DNA of 64,000 nt from Apostichopus japonicus (GCF_037975245.1 NC_092572.1:32523989-32587988); one strand, 5' to 3'. Counted from the stretch's first letter, positions 1 to 12,470 are shown. Notes: generated by a model from the sequence alone, not told the origin. Numbers and translations are program-made.

Positions 1-166
1 TGCAATTACAACATATCCATTTGAAAATTCAAATATATCGTGGAATCAATCTACACATTTTCTGACTTTGGTCTTTGTTAATTTTGTAAAAAATTTCAGA
101 TTAAATCTTTCTTTTCAGCTCTTCTACAAGGTTTCACATAACTACCGAGTGGTACGTTATTGAATC

Positions 167-2012
167 TTAAAGACCAACTATGGAGACTTTTCAATGAACA
201 TAAAATCCAACCATTTTGCATGTATGTAATCCCTAACTCACTCCAATTACATTGCTGTCATCAACTTTACCAATTTCCGACGTTAATTGCGTGAAAAATG
301 GGAAGAAACGTCAGCTTTTTAGGAAACCTATTTCAGACATTCCTGAAACATTCCTAAGACATCAGGTGACCATGTGACGTCACTGTTGGTATAACGCACT
401 CACAACAATACTTTTAGTGTGTAAAGTTGTATACCTGAGCTGCCAAAAACATCAACGATATTACTCCTTTCCCTTCCCCCCGAAATGCCAAAATTCTGTG
501 TTGTTGGAGGTTGTAGTTATACCTCAGCCAACAAAAGCATCAGCTTTTTTAGCTTTCCGAGAAGAAGAACCGACGTAAACGCCGTAGACTTTGGATCAAT
601 TTTGTGAGATCCACTAGGAAAGATTTGTCAGCACCCGGAGTATCTCCTGCCCATGAGTCCACATGCATGACCCTGCCTCTGTGTATGCTGCAAATGTCTC
701 ATTCTGAGAAACTTATATACTTTCGACAGCTGTGGCGGAGTACATAGCTAATGTGAAATTGACCCTTTCAAGTCTCCTCGTAAACACGCCCTGGCCGTTC
801 TTACATGTAACATTATATCACGCATATGCAGACGGTGTATAGATCGTGCCTATAGGGTAGCATTGTTAGTACATGTAGTGAGTTACAACTCCCACCGGGT
901 ATGTAAATAGTCATGTTAGGATTTCTTCGCATTTATCCATGTCATTTGTAGTATTCCAGTATCGTGAGTTCGTGATACATTGTGTTATATTGTCCGTTAT
1001 GTTTATTCCGGCATCTGCATGGTTCAAGGAGTGGAATAAAACGGTACTGTATAGCGATCGGACGTTTTATTTCGTTAGTGACTGTCTTGTGATTGTGGGA
1101 TGTTACTGGTCAAGGCCTGTTTCAACTAGACCTAACTCTATGCAACTACAAAAAGTCACGGTAGTATTTCGCCCAGGATTGAACGAGAAGCGTGGATTTG
1201 GATAGTCACTGCTAAATTTGGTTTATTGACAGGATACTTTTTCTGTGTTTGTACTTTTGGATATTAAAACGAGTATGTACTATGTTCAGCTGAAGCTTAG
1301 TCATGTATATGCTACCCTGGTCGATTCGGGCCATCGTCTTCTCGTAGTTGTTCAATTATGTTTAGTGTTTTGGGGGGTAATATGGTGACAGTAACGTAAA
1401 CTATTTCCCCGTCACATATTAGGCATGAGCCATATTATAGGTCTATTCTTCTGTTAAGTTTACGGTATCTTGCGATCAAATTGTATTACGGAATCGGCAA
1501 GCTGCTTGCATGTTCTACAGTATATTGTACCGTACGTACCTATTGACGCTCCGCTATGTAAACGATGCTTCCATATGAGTGGAAATTTTGCTAATAAAAT
1601 AACCCATTTTACTAAATTTTCTGCTTAAAATTTAACAAGTTTTTCCTTCTATGTTCTTGTTTTAAGCTAACAGCTTTTCAAACGCTCGAAATTGGAAGTC
1701 AAATACAGTACAATTTTTCGCTATCTGTGTATAAACAGTGCCTAGTTTAGCTTTTGATTTTCGCGGTATACACATTATGACGTCACACGATGACCAGAGG
1801 CTCCTTTGGGTCAATCTCTGTTTTCAGACATTCCAGAGGTTCATGTCACGTGACTAACCAAAATGTCCATTTCGTGGTCGTTTTTTGATGGGTTATAGTA
1901 GGTTTTCGAAGATTATTTTTTACACATGTTGATTATGGGTATGTAATCTCCCAAATTAATGGAAAATTCCCCCCCCCCCAAAAAAAAAACTGTCTCCATA
2001 GTTGGTCTTTAA
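167..2012. mobile_element. Kolobok-like DNA transposon, internally decayed, with TTAA target duplications
   Basis: The ends carry a perfect 17-bp terminal inverted repeat: AGACCAACTATGGAGAC at 171-187 and its reverse complement at 1992-2008. TTAA flanks each end (167-170 and 2009-2012), as expected of a TTAA-specific transposase. TTAA duplications are known for piggyBac and Kolobok. The element contains a THAP-domain remnant at 485-747, and THAP domains are known in Kolobok transposases but not in piggyBac, so Kolobok is the better assignment. It is 1838 bp between the duplications and has no DDE-type catalytic ORF; the longest other open stretch (939-1205) resembles nothing I recognise. It is therefore non-autonomous or internally deleted. 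It lies just downstream, in gene orientation, of the minus-strand NACHT exon, probably in that gene's intron. The TIR and TTAA are seen directly; the superfamily is inferred. Confidence 0.8.
485..747 (+). pseudogene. THAP zinc-finger domain remnant (frameshifted), N-terminus of the Kolobok-like transposase
   Basis: The ATG at 485 opens MPKFCVVGGCSYTS and reaches the FSFP motif. The C-x4-C pair (residues 5 and 10) and the F-P motif are THAP signatures. After FSFP the frame is lost near 565-576, and the domain continues in another frame as RRRLWINFVR with the conserved Trp, open until the TAG at 745-747. The distal C-x2-H pair is not intact: only a single Cys in a TCMTLP context is visible, and no AVPTY box follows. 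THAP domains bind DNA through a C2CH zinc. Here the frameshift and the missing His make a functional finger unlikely. The position, about 310 bp inside a TTAA-flanked element, says it is the transposase N-terminus and not a host gene. An intron between the two halves is possible but no splice sites support it. Confidence 0.72.
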
Positions 2013-2341
2013 GTTCCTTTCCATGATTTGGAGAAGGTCATGTTGAGAAATGAATAAAGCAAATTGTTGTACGGGCCTGTGTAGATTCGATCAGTAATCT
2101 CTCAGTTGTGGCGTGTAATTGATAATTTGTGACTTCCTCTTGGTGGGCTGTGTAGTTTAATGAATATAAATTTATTTAGATTTGTCTGTCACTGAACCTA
2201 ACGTAAACATTCATGAAGTGGAGTTTGTTTTAAATTATGTTGTTGTTGATATTGATTTTTGTGTATGTTTAGTTAATCGATCAGCATCACGTTGTTTTGG
2301 TATAGTTGACAGGAACTAATATATATGATGAACATACTTAC

Positions 2342-3861
2342 ATCAAATCTAGATGCAATCTCCAAGAGCTGGATGGTGGATCTCTGAAGAAGCTTGCTGT
2401 TGTCGTCCCTGATGACAACTTTCTTTGAACACAGATCCCTGACGGTGTCCTTGATTCCATCTACCTCACCAGTTTGCTCCAGGATGCAGAGGATGGCAAA
2501 CTTATCACCGTCTTCCCTGCTCTTCAAGTATTCTATTATCCTCTTCCCAACGGCTGGGCTAATCCCACAGGTGAATCGATAGAGGTACTGAAGATTAAAT
2601 GGATCCACTTTATCAAGAACATTCTTCAGTTCAGATGCATTTCTTGTAGCAACTACAATTTCTACCAGTCTAAAAGACGCAAACCATTCACAGAATAGTT
2701 GATGGTAGAACCTTACGTCAGTCCTTGTCTGTATGTCTGTTGCAGAAGTCTGTTCGTTTGTCACAGCAGACACTTCTTCCTCTACCAAGATACCAACTGC
2801 AATATAATGTTGACAAAACCCTTGACCTAGTCGTGTACAGAGTCCATCTTTACGCCATGATAACTGTTTGTTTTCACCGCAGAGACCTTCAAATGCTACT
2901 TTACTCAGTTCATCGTGTTCACTTTCATGTTCGATCATGTGTTCCTTTGCGTGTTTGTCCAGTGATTTGTTTCTCATGTGACTATGGAAACATTTAATCA
3001 TGTAGCGAAAGAAACCGGTAGCTGACTTAAATTTTTGAAAATGTGTCTTTTCGTGGGTCATGTGAGAAAACATTACAAATAAGAGAGGCACTTGACATAG
3101 GTCATCCAGAATCGGGTTTTCTTTCAAAGCGCGCTTAATTTTAGCAACGCTTTTTTCGTCATTCCCAGTAACAGCTTTGCGAATGTAATGGTCGCGTGCT
3201 TTCTCGTCAAAGCCAACTAACCTAATATATTTTGTGTTTGCTTTGTCATAGTCCTTCGGAAGATATCTGGTCGTCAGGGTAACATCAATATTCCTAAACA
3301 GATTCCTCGTAATGATACGTTCTACGTCACTTCCGGTGGCACCGTCCCTATCAGGAAACTCATCATACCCGTCCAGGAGTACCTTAACAGAAGAACAGCT
3401 TTCAATGATGTTTTTAATATCAGAAGATTTGATTCGAGGATCGTTAGGTGCTAAGAACAGCTTAATTGCTTGATAGATAGATATCTTGCTGTTCAGCTGC
3501 CTCAACCGGAGAAGAATTAGAATCTCTACGTCTTTAAAAGGTGAATCCTTGACTCCATTGCACCAATCAAAGGCGAGCTGTAGGGCCACTGTTGACTTAC
3601 CGTACCCGGCTTCTGCTTCTATGATGCGCCGTTTGGCTTTCATTCGAGGGTCTGTGAAGATATCTTTGTACGAGTCCACACGTACCCATTGGCCTTCTTT
3701 CTCCTTCGTCGCTCCTTTAACAATATGTATCTCTGTACCGCCCTCAACAAATACCTTGTCAACACAATATAGTCTGTCCTTGATGTACGGTATGGGCTGG
3801 ATTGCGTCATATTGTAGTTTATACCTGCTCTTCAGAGAACTGATGAGAATGTCCTTTTTGT
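2342..3861 (-). CDS. NACHT-domain exon of an NLR-type immune receptor gene (partial gene)
   Basis: A single 1520-nt exon is bounded by splice signals on the minus strand: a pyrimidine-rich acceptor ending TTTTTAG (AG at 3862-3863) and a GAT|GTAAGT donor (intron begins at 2341). It starts with two bases of a split codon and holds 506 codons. The reading frame continues upstream of the GTG at 3679, so that codon is internal, not a start. Counting full codons, the Walker A-like AEAGYGKST lies near 82-90, Walker B VLLDGYDE near 160-167, a sensor-1-like VTLTTR near 193-198, and a winged-helix-type GFDEKARDHYIRK near 216-228. The FYHQLFCEWFASF segment near 384-396 matches the conserved helical end of NACHT modules. 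This is the ATP-binding oligomerisation core of NOD-like receptors, which act in the cytosol in innate sensing. Ala replaces the usual first Gly and the Pro of the P-loop GEPGxGKS form. No death-fold exon or LRR exon was found in the window. Confidence 0.88.
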
Positions 3862-3863
3862 CT

Positions 3864-5332
3864 AAAAAGAGAACAAAAGTTGATTTGTAAGCATTATGTT
3901 TTGGTCAATAAAATTGTGGCGTGTCAGTGCCTATTTATACTGAACTGTAAACGATTATGGTGGGCAAGCTGTTTGATGTCACTGCTATCGACAAAATTAT
4001 ACCAATTAAATTGTAGTAATATGATAATTAATATCGCCTTATATGCGTTCATATCTACATGTAACAATTCTAATCAGTTAGGTCAAATTAATAAGGTAGA
4101 TGTCTATTTCAACTGGTATAATTCACTTCGAATTCAGTAGATGCTGACTTTATTGGCTCTTTGTGAATTAAGTTATAATAACATAAATATTTCAATTACT
4201 TTGCTCTCGATCTGATACAGGTGGATTACCGTTTCATTCCCCTTCTTTGGAACAAACTTGAACATTTTATAGCTGAACTCAGTCCCGCCTAGCAGTCCAA
4301 GAGAGGTGTGTTCGTTGCATTTGATTATATCTAAATATAGTGAGTTTAATACAGTGTATTATAATACCTCACAATGTTACAGAAGTCACTCAATCAGTTT
4401 GATATCACCAACCTATCTTTTTATTAAAATACAATAAAATAATAATAATAAACCAATCGTGTTGAACTCTCGATCATACGCTGTAAGAGTTATTACAATG
4501 CTGAGGCTTAAGTCGTTACCAATGTTTATTTTAACATCAGCCTTCCTATGCTTAAGTTACTGATACCAAATTATGTTATTACTACAAACCTTGCAAAACA
4601 ACTTTCGCATCTGGTTGGCTTTGGTCTTTTCTTTTCCTTTGAGTGGTATTACCCATGATTATCTCTCAAAGCGATGATCTGTTGAATATAGATACAGTAT
4701 GCATGGATAAAAGCAACTTAACAAAGTTATCATAAATACGTGTATAATTCTGTAAGTCAACAGGACCAGTCACTTTACCAACAGGTCCCTAGCTCGACAG
4801 AGATTACATCAAAGTTGAATTTCTCCTTATCTCTTATTAACTGTTTATTGTTTACACAAACCATCGACCTTTAAAGTAATCTAATATTAATCCACCCTGA
4901 AATACAGTATTCAACTTTCTGTTCTGTTATCAATATGCACGATTTCCTTTACGAATGTCACCTACAGCTCATCATTTTAGATGGCGAGCTTCACATTTAT
5001 TGCGAGGCTCTCTCTTAATCGTAGATACAACGGTTATTCATTTTGCAGAAGCTGTTTGGGGTGTTATTTTTATGATTCAATCGATACTAATCGATAGTGA
5101 CCTCAGATAAAACTGTAGTCAAGGTTCATTGCAAAAAATGAAGTATAAATCTGATTTCCTTTCTTAAACATTCTCCAAGTTGATCTTTTATGTGTATTAT
5201 GCTGCAATACAAAGTGCCGCACGTGACGCAATATTAACGTTGAGGATCAAATCATCCTGATTAAATATTCCCTTAGTAACCTTTATTTGATGACATTAAA
5301 CAGGGATGACCCGCTGTTATCAATACACATAC
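3864..5332. other. No gene seen; probable upstream intron of the NACHT gene
   Basis: AT-rich sequence with only short open frames. It lies upstream of the NACHT exon acceptor on the minus strand and should be intron or an N-terminal exon region. I could not recognise a CARD, Death or DED exon on either strand. Confidence 0.4.
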
Positions 5333-7218
5333 TTGTGCAGGGGCGTATCCAGGATTTTCTAACCCGGGGGGCGCGAATTACTATCTAAGAGAAGCGCCAC
5401 CATCGGTTGGCGCGCAGCGTACAAGAAAAATTCTGGTTTTTATACCCCCCAGATCACCGGAAATGGCACTTCTCGGGCTTGAAAATGACCAACCAGATGT
5501 ACACTTTTGCCTGAGAACAACGTATTTTCCAATAGTTTTTTTCCATCCATAAACGTTTTGAAGATTTTCTTCAGTTACAAATCATGTTCGACCTCATCGC
5601 ATGTCCTGTGGATCATTGCTTTTGTAGGTGATTCTACGTAGGGGCCCACAATACCCGACAGCCCCACTTTTCCAAGGTTTTCAGCCCATTATTTGTTCAG
5701 AATTTGAAAATTCACTTCAAAACATACCCATAATGTTGCAAAAAATGTCATCTATGGACAACCAATATAGAGAAACCTCCTTGAACCCCTAACAGACCGG
5801 TCAAAATTACACGAGTAGAGGAAGTATGATGAAGAATGTTGATAAGGAAATTTTCGAAAATTCGGACACAGTTAATTTATTGGTGTGCAAATATTAAACC
5901 CTCTTATAACGGCTATTATAAAACTTGGTTGAAGGAAATGAAATAATACCAGATATTTCCGAAACCGAACATTACACACATAGGCGTAGGAGGTGGGGGG
6001 GGGGGGGTTCCTACTGAAAGAAAAATTGCAAAGATGTTTAGCTAAAGGAAATGAAAAAATATCTCCTTGATAAATAATATAAAGTTCTAAGCTTGGGTGA
6101 CTAATTCGCCATTACTAATGTAAAAGAGAATTTGACATAATTGGACCTCCATGCTTTTTCTCCATCTACATAAGACATTTCGTTGTTTATATTAGCATCC
6201 CGCGGTATACTGCGCAATTTCCACGGACCGTACGGTACACGATGCCAGCGATGTAATAAACGATGCTTGCCTATATGATATTGACATTGTATTGTTGAAC
6301 GCGCGCGAAAAATTTAGGTGATGAGTTAATCGGGCAAGCCGTTAGAGCCCTCCAAATCGAATTGGGTTCCTATGACTACACACATCGAAAGTTTTGAGGC
6401 TGTTCATCCTGGAACCGCCATTTTCATGCTCACTGATATGATGTGGTATCTGCTGTTTGCTTTACAAATTCGAACAGGTGCACAGCGAATAATTTGCCAA
6501 GGGAGGGGCGAAGCCAGTAGGCAAACTATCTAAGCGTAGCGCCACCACGAGTTGGCGCGAAGCGTACAAGAAAATTTTGGCCGAAAATGCCTCCCAGATC
6601 GCTGGAAATGACACTTCCCATGCCTTGTAAGTTGCATCTAAGCATTTTCTATTTTGAAATTACTAGCGATATCATAAAAAATATATGCTCGGGGGGGGGG
6701 GGGTGGGGCGGTCGCCTCCTTCCCGATAAGCGTCATGTTCCCCGATGACTCGGTCGAGTACGAGACCAGCCACAGTTGGTTTCATAGCACAATTGTTTAA
6801 GGTGTCATACACACACACGCGTTATGATAAACCATATATAGTATTTATATAGTTACATTAGTGAGAGTAAAAATGGAAACGTCGTTGTATAGGGGTTGGG
6901 TGAGGCACACGCCCCTTCCGAAGTCCTCGATCCGTCACTGGCTACCCGGCCATGTGTATATAATAGGGATCAGCGCTATAATGATGTCACTGTTCCTGTT
7001 TCTCTTCCCGGTGTCTTGGCAGTTTTATTTTACTCCCTCCTTTTCTCCGTTTTCTCTCTTTCTTCTTTTTCTTTTCCCTTCCTTCCTCCCCTCCTCCTCT
7101 TTTCCTCCTCTTTTCCCCCTCTTTTTTTCCCTTTTTCTTCTCTTTTTTTCTCTCTCCTCTTTTTCTTACCCGGGGTACGCGCGCCCCCAACGCCCACCCT
7201 GGTTACGCGCCTGTTGTG
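5333..7218. mobile_element. Composite TIR DNA transposon, copy A (hAT-like, 5-bp duplication TTGTG)
   Basis: The left end is CAGGGGCGTATCCAGG at 5338; the right end, read in reverse complement from 7213, is CAGGCGCGTAACCAGG (14 of 16 match). TTGTG flanks both ends (5333-5337, 7214-7218). No transposase ORF is present. Inside are two diverged direct copies of a roughly 105-bp module, at about 5381-5486 and 6523-6636. Each module has a GCGCCA...TGGCGC inverted pair and ends near AAATGRCACTTC. A polypyrimidine tract lies at about 7030-7170. A hAT-type MITE is nested at 5979-6374. Five-base duplications with CAG-starting TIRs fit the hAT5-type subgroup better than Transib, whose TIRs start CAC; the superfamily is inferred. 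Confidence 0.82.
5979..6374. mobile_element. Nested hAT-type MITE inside copy A
   Basis: It starts CATAGGCGTAGGAGG at 5979 and ends TTGGGTTCCTATG at 6374, a degenerate inverted terminus. Flanks are ATTACACA (5971-5978) and ACTACACA (6375-6382), an 8-bp duplication with one mismatch, the hAT size. It includes a 13-base poly-G tract at 5995-6007. The same insertion at the same place is in copy B (16168-16614), so it predates spread of the composite. Confidence 0.72.
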
Positions 7219-8949
7219 TATATTATATTACCCTACCAGGGTAAAATTGAAAGCATAAGTTAAACTGCTGATTTTAGCGGTACAACTGAATCTCAGGCAG
7301 AGGAAAATAATTGTTACGGTTCCTTCATAAGCTTTATTAGTTTGAATCTCACATGATTTATATATTTTAATAATTTCAGAAAAATAAAAATTACTATTCA
7401 TCGCTCTGATCACCTGATAAAGCAAAATATATCAGTCACGTGATTGCTACCATACCAAAATCAGTTAACTCATTAACTTAATCTGTTTATACTATTGATT
7501 TAATATTCTTCCTAATTATCAGGCAGTTGTAGAGTTTAAGAATACTGTAATGTTTCACCGGGGTTTTACTGACAAAAACCACATTCCCACAGGGTAAGCC
7601 GATTTTAACTTATTCAATGTTCTCTTTACTTCCCACATATATGCCTAACTTATACCATGTTCCATGAACTTCTCACTAGATTTATCTTAGAAAAACTGAT
7701 CCAATGGTCCATATTCTTCCCACACGATTTACTCCATGTTCTATACGGATAGAAAGTATGACAAATGCATCTCTCTCATGCATATAATTGCAAGCTGAAA
7801 TTAAACCTATACCTTGAGGAATCTATTTAATGATTTTCATCAAGTTTCATTCATTTAAGTTGGACCTAAGCCTAAAGGCGTAGGGCCTGCTATGGAAGTA
7901 TTACAATTCTACATATCTGTTTCGACAGGACTCACCCTTGGTAAATTTATGATCTGATCTGACAGCAATACGGATAGCATATGTTCTGATTGGAAGAGAT
8001 ATGTTGTAGCTGCATGAATGAACTTTTAAATAACCAGGATTTACATAATAAGAGTTTGACTAACATAAGCTTAACATTATTCCCTTCAAATGAATGAAAT
8101 ATTACAATCGACACTGAAATATGATCATACAGACATGGATTATAAATCTTATAAATTGAAACTGCCTTGAAGACGCCATGTTTATATAGTAATCTGTTGT
8201 CATAAATTTAACATATAGCCTGTGTTATTTATGACGTGTTTAGTATATCAGTACATATATAGCTTCACCATTACTGTCTGGCTGTGCGTTACTTACCAGT
8301 ACGATCATCGCTTTGTAGATTTATCATCCAGAGTAGAATTTAAGTCTAGAATCCTTTAATCCTTAAATAACAGATGAAAATCACGAAGAAAGAACAATCG
8401 GAAACAGGAATGAAGAACATCCAATTGGCAAGATGGCGTCTTGTAGGTCATGTGACGTTCTAATATACGATCCTGGACGCTAAATAGATATCGATAGGAA
8501 TCAGTCTATAGTTTAACTGGTTTCAAAGTTCATGTTTAAAGTTTACACAATCAAAGACCTTATTTGATAACACAATTCATATCTGATAGTTATGCCTTGC
8601 TTTGTTTATTCTGTCATATCAGCCGTTCAAAGGTACCTACTGTACGTTGATGCATTGCTACGTCTATTAATACGCAAACATTGTAAGTTTCCGATGTATT
8701 TCACCTCTAAAGTTCACAAACTGTGTAGATGAAACTACAAGCGGCGATGGCCAACCCCGAATATGTCTTGACAAGAAATCTACATATTGGTTTACGAATA
8801 TGAAACCAACGTAAGACCACTGTTTATTAAAAAATATGAAAACAAGTAAAGAAATTATACACAATTTGACAAAAGAGAGTGTAGATATGATGAGCTATAT
8901 AGCGGGATTCTAACAAGTATATAAGGATTGTAAGGGTGCGTGTTTCGAG
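7219..8949. other. No gene seen
   Basis: AT-rich unique-looking sequence with short frames only. I see no splice-bounded exon, RNA gene or transposon end. Confidence 0.4.
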
Positions 8950-9210
8950 TCCAGTTCTAGAATCAAATCATATTTTTCTCTATCTAAATTGATCGTCCCG
9001 GTCAGTTCTCCGTTGTTGATTAATTCAGTAAGACAGGATTTCAATGAACGGAAGAACAAGTTATAGTCATCAACAATGCCTCTTATATATGAACGGGTTA
9101 GATGTTTTCAAATTATTGAATCATGTTAGAAAACTGAGGATATCATATATTTTTTTCATTTAAAGAACTTTATATGCTTCAGTTAGGCGACAATATGGTG
9201 CAGTAGCGCA
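8950..9210. repeat. Fragment of a dispersed repeat shared with 20060-20300
   Basis: The stretch around CAATGAACGGAAGAACAAG and GGTTAGATGTTTTCAAATTA is matched at 20160-20250 by TATGAACGGAGGAACGCC and GGTTTAGATGTTTTCAAATTA, in the same order and spacing. It is an old, strongly diverged interspersed repeat. No coding potential or clear ends were found. Confidence 0.5.
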
Positions 9211-9604
9211 ATGGCATGCATATAATAACAAAGGTGTGTGTGTGTGGGGGGGGGGAAGGGGGTGGCTGGGTATAATTGACTCCCTACTATTGGAGCCTGA
9301 ACTTCTGTGATAGGTCCAGAGGCGGATGAAAGACTTTATAGATTAGGGGGCCTGAGCTGGATTATTAAAACCGGCTGCTATATGAGATGGGAGTCTGGAG
9401 ATCCTGCCCCGGAAAGATAAATATAAATTTAGACATAAACTTGTGCACTGTGCATATTCAGACTATAAAGCAGGTCCATATAAGTAACACTCAACGCAAT
9501 GTTAATTAATAAATGATAACATAGTAGTAAGAGTGATTATACAACCGTATCAAGGGTCCAATTCTCATCAGGATAATTGCTACAATCCACCGACTAAACC
9601 ATTT

Positions 9605-9760
9605 CCCAACGACTGACGATCCGAGATGTGACCATGACCCACATGCACTCCCCACCCCCTAGCGCCTAGACTGACGAATCGAGGTGGGCCATGGCCCACA
9701 TCCCCTGACTGACGATCCGAGATGGGGCCATGGCCTACGTGCCCTACTCCCCCCCCCCTT
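9605..9760. repeat. Short GC-rich tandem repeat
   Basis: The motif GACTGACGATCCGAGATG, with variants, occurs three times (about 9610, 9669 and 9708), each followed by a CCATGRCCYAC-type segment and a C-rich run. It is a small imperfect tandem array inside old repeat sequence. The open frames across it are by-products of its base composition. Confidence 0.5.
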
Positions 9761-9994
9761 GCGCACTCCACTGTAGGAGCGTCGAGTGCCAGATCCGGTC
9801 CCGAGGACAAAACCGGGCCCCCTCTTTTCACTGGTCACATATCCCATATTTTTGTATAGCCCATCTATACTTCTTCCAGGCGCGCAATTTGATTACGAGG
9901 CCACCAGACTGCAAAATGATGCTATCATTACATCACGTCAACTCCTGTGTATACGACTATGCTTGCGTGTGTTATAAAACTCAGCAACTTTCAA

Positions 9995-10092
9995 CATCAT
10001 TTAGAGGAGGGGAAGGGAGAAAAGGGGAAGGAGAAGAGGGGAGTGGAAGGGGAGGGGAGTAGCAAGGGAGGGTAGGGGAGGGAGGAGGCACG
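9995..10092. repeat. Polypurine tract (G/A-rich, about 95 bp)
   Basis: Almost pure purine on the plus strand (GGAGGGGAAGGG type). It mirrors in composition the polypyrimidine tracts near the right ends of copies A and B, so it may be the remnant of a similar element in reverse orientation. No matching TIR was found. Confidence 0.45.
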
Positions 10093-10929
10093 TGTTCCCA
10101 ATCTCCCAGTGGCTACGGTACTATATATATATACTGTACACAATAATACGTATATAGACAGGCATACTCAGGTATCTATATATCAGTGACTCAAATAGAG
10201 ATGTTGTTTATAATAGAGACGACAAGCCGGTACCACGTGACGCAGGTAACTTTGTCTATATAGAAGAGTCAATTACTGAATCAAAGTTAACTTGTTCGAT
10301 GAAATCTCGTTCTATGCTAAGCATGACTAATGATGAAAAACTTGAGGTAGATCACGCTGTATACTATAAAACACAAGCAGCCTATCCAGTATCATACATA
10401 TCACGGATATTTATTTTCGTTGCCGATTTTCATTTTGCAAATCCCGGTTGCGTTTCCTAAAATGTTTGCGTGAGGGGAGGGGGGGGGGGTTCCTGTCTTA
10501 ATTCAGCCCTCTGGATACGCCGAAGCTTATATCGAGTTTAAAGCAAAAACAAAAAACAGGTCAGAGAGAGGAATCAAATTTCTCCCGAATGTATTCTAAG
10601 CCCTAGTGAGTCTCATTGGGACTTTACTAAGCTGCACCAGTTTCACTTTTCATATATCTATTGTTACCCGATATTCATTATACAGCTAAAAAATACATTT
10701 AAGAGAGAAATTCCATTTACTGAAATGTATTTGAAATCCTCAGTAGGGTGCAGGGGTGAAGCCCCGCAAGCTTTAGCATTTTGAGATATTCCTTACTTTG
10801 CTACTTCTTTGTTTCCCCCTTACCCTTATTTCAAACGTCCAATATGCAAATGTCTATACTATGGTGAATCGATTGACTGAGATATTGTTATCGTATTATA
10901 ATCTTGGACATAATCTTAGCGATGTCACA

Positions 10930-11130
10930 CTGCATTCGATGTCTGCCACCCCCCCCCCTCCACCTCCTGGATTGAACCCTCTTCCGAAGCCCCTCTATAA
11001 GGACACAATGAAGAGGAATCGGTCACGTGGTTCACCAATAAACATTCCACAACAGGCAGGTTTTGATCGTTCAGTTTTATTAGAAAAGTTTAAAACAGAA
11101 ATAAATTCCGTTATCATATCATTTATCCAC
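10930..11130. repeat. Fragment of dispersed repeat family R3
   Basis: The segment from CCTGGATTGAACCCTCTTCC through GGTCACGTGGTTC matches the corresponding part of 20820-20910 and, less well, 12750-12800. It is a diverged fragment of the same interspersed repeat. No coding sequence. Confidence 0.55.
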
Positions 11131-11889
11131 GTGTTCTCATTGGCTCATTCAGATTTTCTCTTAACTATCGATCCTTAATGATACTCATTTCTCATCAAAA
11201 AATATAGTTTATTAGCATTATATTTTTGGGGTTTATCACCCTTTCTTGCTAACCCGGTTCGCCCTCGAAAATGCTTTTGGGGGACATCACCCTGCCTACA
11301 CCCCTCTTCCCACCCCTCTGGCTACTCCACTACTTATAGTGAGTTTAAAGCACGAACGCACATGTCAGAGGAAGGAATTAAAATACTCCGGAATGTATTC
11401 TAAGCCCTGCTGGGAAGCCTGAGACCTGAGCTGATACATTTTCACGTTTCAGATATTAAATGTTCTCTGATATTCATTTTTATCGAAAAGATTCTTTTTC
11501 CGAAAGGAATTCAGTCTCATTGGCGGTGTAGGGGCTTATGATGTTGAGTTATTTCTTGCTGTTTTGTATAATGCTCTGATTTTCTAGGGGTACAAGGGGG
11601 ACCCGTATGTACGCCCATGTCTGATTGGGTGTATCAAGTCACAGATAAACCGATACAGTTGACAATCACGGGTATCAAGACTTAGTGGCTTAGAATAGGC
11701 TCAGATACAAAATGAGTCAAAGAGGGAAATGTTTAGAATGGAATAGTTGAATGTAATTATAAATAATGTTCCTTAATGACCATTATATGAGTTTTATAGC
11801 AAATTCATAGACAATTACACCTTAATGATAATTACCAATGACTGATATGTGTAAGATACAGCTTTGAAATGTTCAGTTCTTAATGTCTT

Positions 11890-12115
11890 AATGTTAGGTT
11901 AACCCTAACCCTAACTTACTTTAAGTGGTTTATATATATATATATATATATGGATATAAACATACTCTATTCTAATACTCTTTCTTTTGAATTAAGGTGT
12001 TCACTTATTCATGTCTTGGTTAGGTTAACCCTAACCTTTACTTGCTTAAAGTTGTTTATATATGTGGATCAAAACATACTCTGTTATAGTACTCTTTCTA
12101 TTGAGTTAAGGTGAT
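11890..12115. repeat. Two-copy tandem duplication with a short telomere-like motif and TA run
   Basis: Two units about 126 bp apart (11894 and 12020) each begin TTAGGTTAACCCTAACC and continue through an AACATACTCT and ACTCTTTCTWTTGARTTAAGG segment. The first holds an 18-24 bp TA run. The CCCTAA motif occurs only about twice per unit, so this is not an interstitial telomere array. Confidence 0.55.
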
Positions 12116-12470
12116 TGTTTGATATTTTATTATATACATGTATATATTACCAGATACGTTATATACTCTGCTTGTCTCTGATTGGCTATCCGTTCCTGTT
12201 AATTAGTTAGATTACTCAGCATATCTCTGTTGCACATTGACCTTACTGAATATTCTGTACACTGTATAGTGACAGCAACAAGTATCATTGTGAACTTTGT
12301 TTTGCCATTTACTTCGCCTGCAGCCCTTCTGTACAACCATATTGTAACATTGAACAAATTCAGAGCGCTTACAGGAAGCTTGTAGTGATGTGTCTGTGTC
12401 TGGTGGGGAATGATGGGGGGGGGGGAAAGATTTATAAAACTTAAAGTACCCCGCAAAAGTGCCCCTGTTT

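Noticed and set aside
939-1205. 88-codon frame inside the Kolobok-like element as transposase
   Set aside because: No DDE-type motif or similarity I recognise; not in continuity with the THAP remnant.
6861-7258. Leu/Phe/Ser-rich frames of about 120 codons
   Set aside because: They lie across the polypyrimidine tract of composite copy A; the corresponding frame in copy B is interrupted differently.
11893-12040. Interstitial telomere sequence
   Set aside because: Only about two CCCTAA units at each of two places, inside an ordinary 126-bp duplication.
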